From: Erysipelotrichaceae bacterium | GTDB taxonomy: Bacteria > Bacillota_I > Bacilli_A > Erysipelotrichales > Erysipelotrichaceae | NCBI GenBank assembly: GCA_900754715.1 | Contig: CAAEDX010000092.1 | Span: 1 to 6,193 of the forward strand | Direction of reading: 5' to 3' | DNA length: 6,193 nucleotides | Shown here: one piece after another, positions 5,822-6,193 of the stretch | Numbering within the stretch: the stretch's first letter is position 1 | Layout: every line of letters starts with the position of its first letter | Program-made: the position numbers and the translations under genes | Notes under the pieces: generated by a model | Told to the model about the DNA's origin: nothing | Database searches by the model: none | What the model saw: only the letters and a program-made list of their open reading frames with translations

Positions 5822-6193
5822 CTATGCGCTGAGATAGCTGATGAGGCCCTGGGCGAGCACACTGATCGAATTGCTCACTTCCTCAAAGGTGCTGTTGTTC
5901 GATCCCACCTCGATGAGCACCATGTTTTCATTGACTTCCTGATTATAATAAGCCTCTCGCACCATCGTCGTCTTCATGATACCCGGCCGGATCTGTTCGA
6001 TTTTGTCATAAATGGTCTGACACAGCTGTTCGCTTTGCTCGAGGTGACCATTGAGACCGCCGATCACGAACATCATGCGGGCATAATCCTTGCCATCCAA
6101 GGTCACATATGAGCTTTCCCGGGGCACGGCATCACGGTGAAAATCAATGATCAGATCAAAAGGCCCATAATCCGCAAGCACATCATTGAGGAA
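5822..6193 (-). CDS. spoIIP: SpoIIP, stage II sporulation protein P, C-terminal part only
   Basis: SpoIIP is a membrane-anchored peptidoglycan amidase/endopeptidase that works with SpoIID and SpoIIM during engulfment of the forespore. The 123 residues present are the C-terminal half of the catalytic domain; the 5' part lies beyond the right edge. Key signatures are the metal-site segment LIIDFHRDAV (14-23 of the fragment, His19), YARMMFVIGGLN (37-48), the YYNQEV segment (82-87), and MVLIEVGSNNSTFEEV (91-106), whose Glu95 corresponds to the conserved acid of the C-terminal motif. The stop TAG is at 5824-5822. The downstream small membrane gene begins within 10 bases, using a ribosome site that overlaps this stop. 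This gene is the main evidence that the organism forms endospores or descends from spore-formers. Confidence 0.95.
   Translation of the reverse strand, partial: FLNDVLADYGPFDLIIDFHRDAVPRESSYVTLDGKDYARMMFVIGGLNGHLEQSEQLCQTIYDKIEQIRPGIMKTTMVREAYYNQEVNENMVLIEVGSNNSTFEEVSNSISVLAQGLISYLSA

Noticed and set aside
1..6193. CRISPR arrays, insertion sequences, tRNA or rRNA genes
   Set aside because: No regularly spaced repeats, transposase-like reading frames, terminal inverted repeats or tRNA-like cloverleaf sequences were seen in reading the window.

Overview
All genes in this window lie on the minus strand, so they read from high to low coordinates. The window looks like a chromosomal segment of a spore-forming member of the Bacillota. 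It holds the end of spoIIP (spore engulfment hydrolase), lepA and hemW in the relative order known from Bacillus subtilis (gpr-spoIIP-yqxA-lepA-hemW-hrcA). It also holds a protein with a clear Spo0A-type DNA-binding domain. The moderately high GC content and the divergent forms of the sporulation proteins fit a lineage such as the Erysipelotrichia, but this is a tentative guess from the sequence alone.

Layout in transcription order: spoIIP 3' end (6193-5822); a 98-residue single-pass membrane protein in the place of B. subtilis yqxA (5814-5518); fmt, methionyl-tRNA formyltransferase (5490-4552), with a near-consensus promoter; lepA, elongation factor 4 (4480-2678), with its own promoter and a terminator-like hairpin just after its stop; a degenerate Fic-like protein with a C-terminal winged helix (about 2592-1744); a Spo0A-like regulator with a defective receiver domain (1747-1019); and hemW (1005-1, 3' end missing). 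The window is almost fully coding. The only sizeable gaps are about 70 bases between fmt and lepA and about 85 bases between lepA and the Fic-like gene, and there is no non-coding stretch over 300 bases. I see no RNA genes, mobile elements or CRISPR arrays.

Compared with the classical order there are two insertions. fmt sits between the yqxA-like gene and lepA. A two-gene pair (Fic-like plus Spo0A-like) sits between lepA and hemW. The pair shares a 4-base stop/start overlap and runs tightly into hemW.

The most unusual content is that pair. Both proteins look like members of well-known regulatory families that have lost their active-site residues. The Spo0A-like protein keeps the Spo0A DNA-binding domain but has Tyr where the phosphorylated Asp should be and Glu where the conserved Lys should be. 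The Fic-like protein keeps the fold landmarks but lacks the catalytic His, Asn and Arg. Their function is unknown. A phosphorylation-independent transcription factor with a co-translated pseudoenzyme partner is the working inference.
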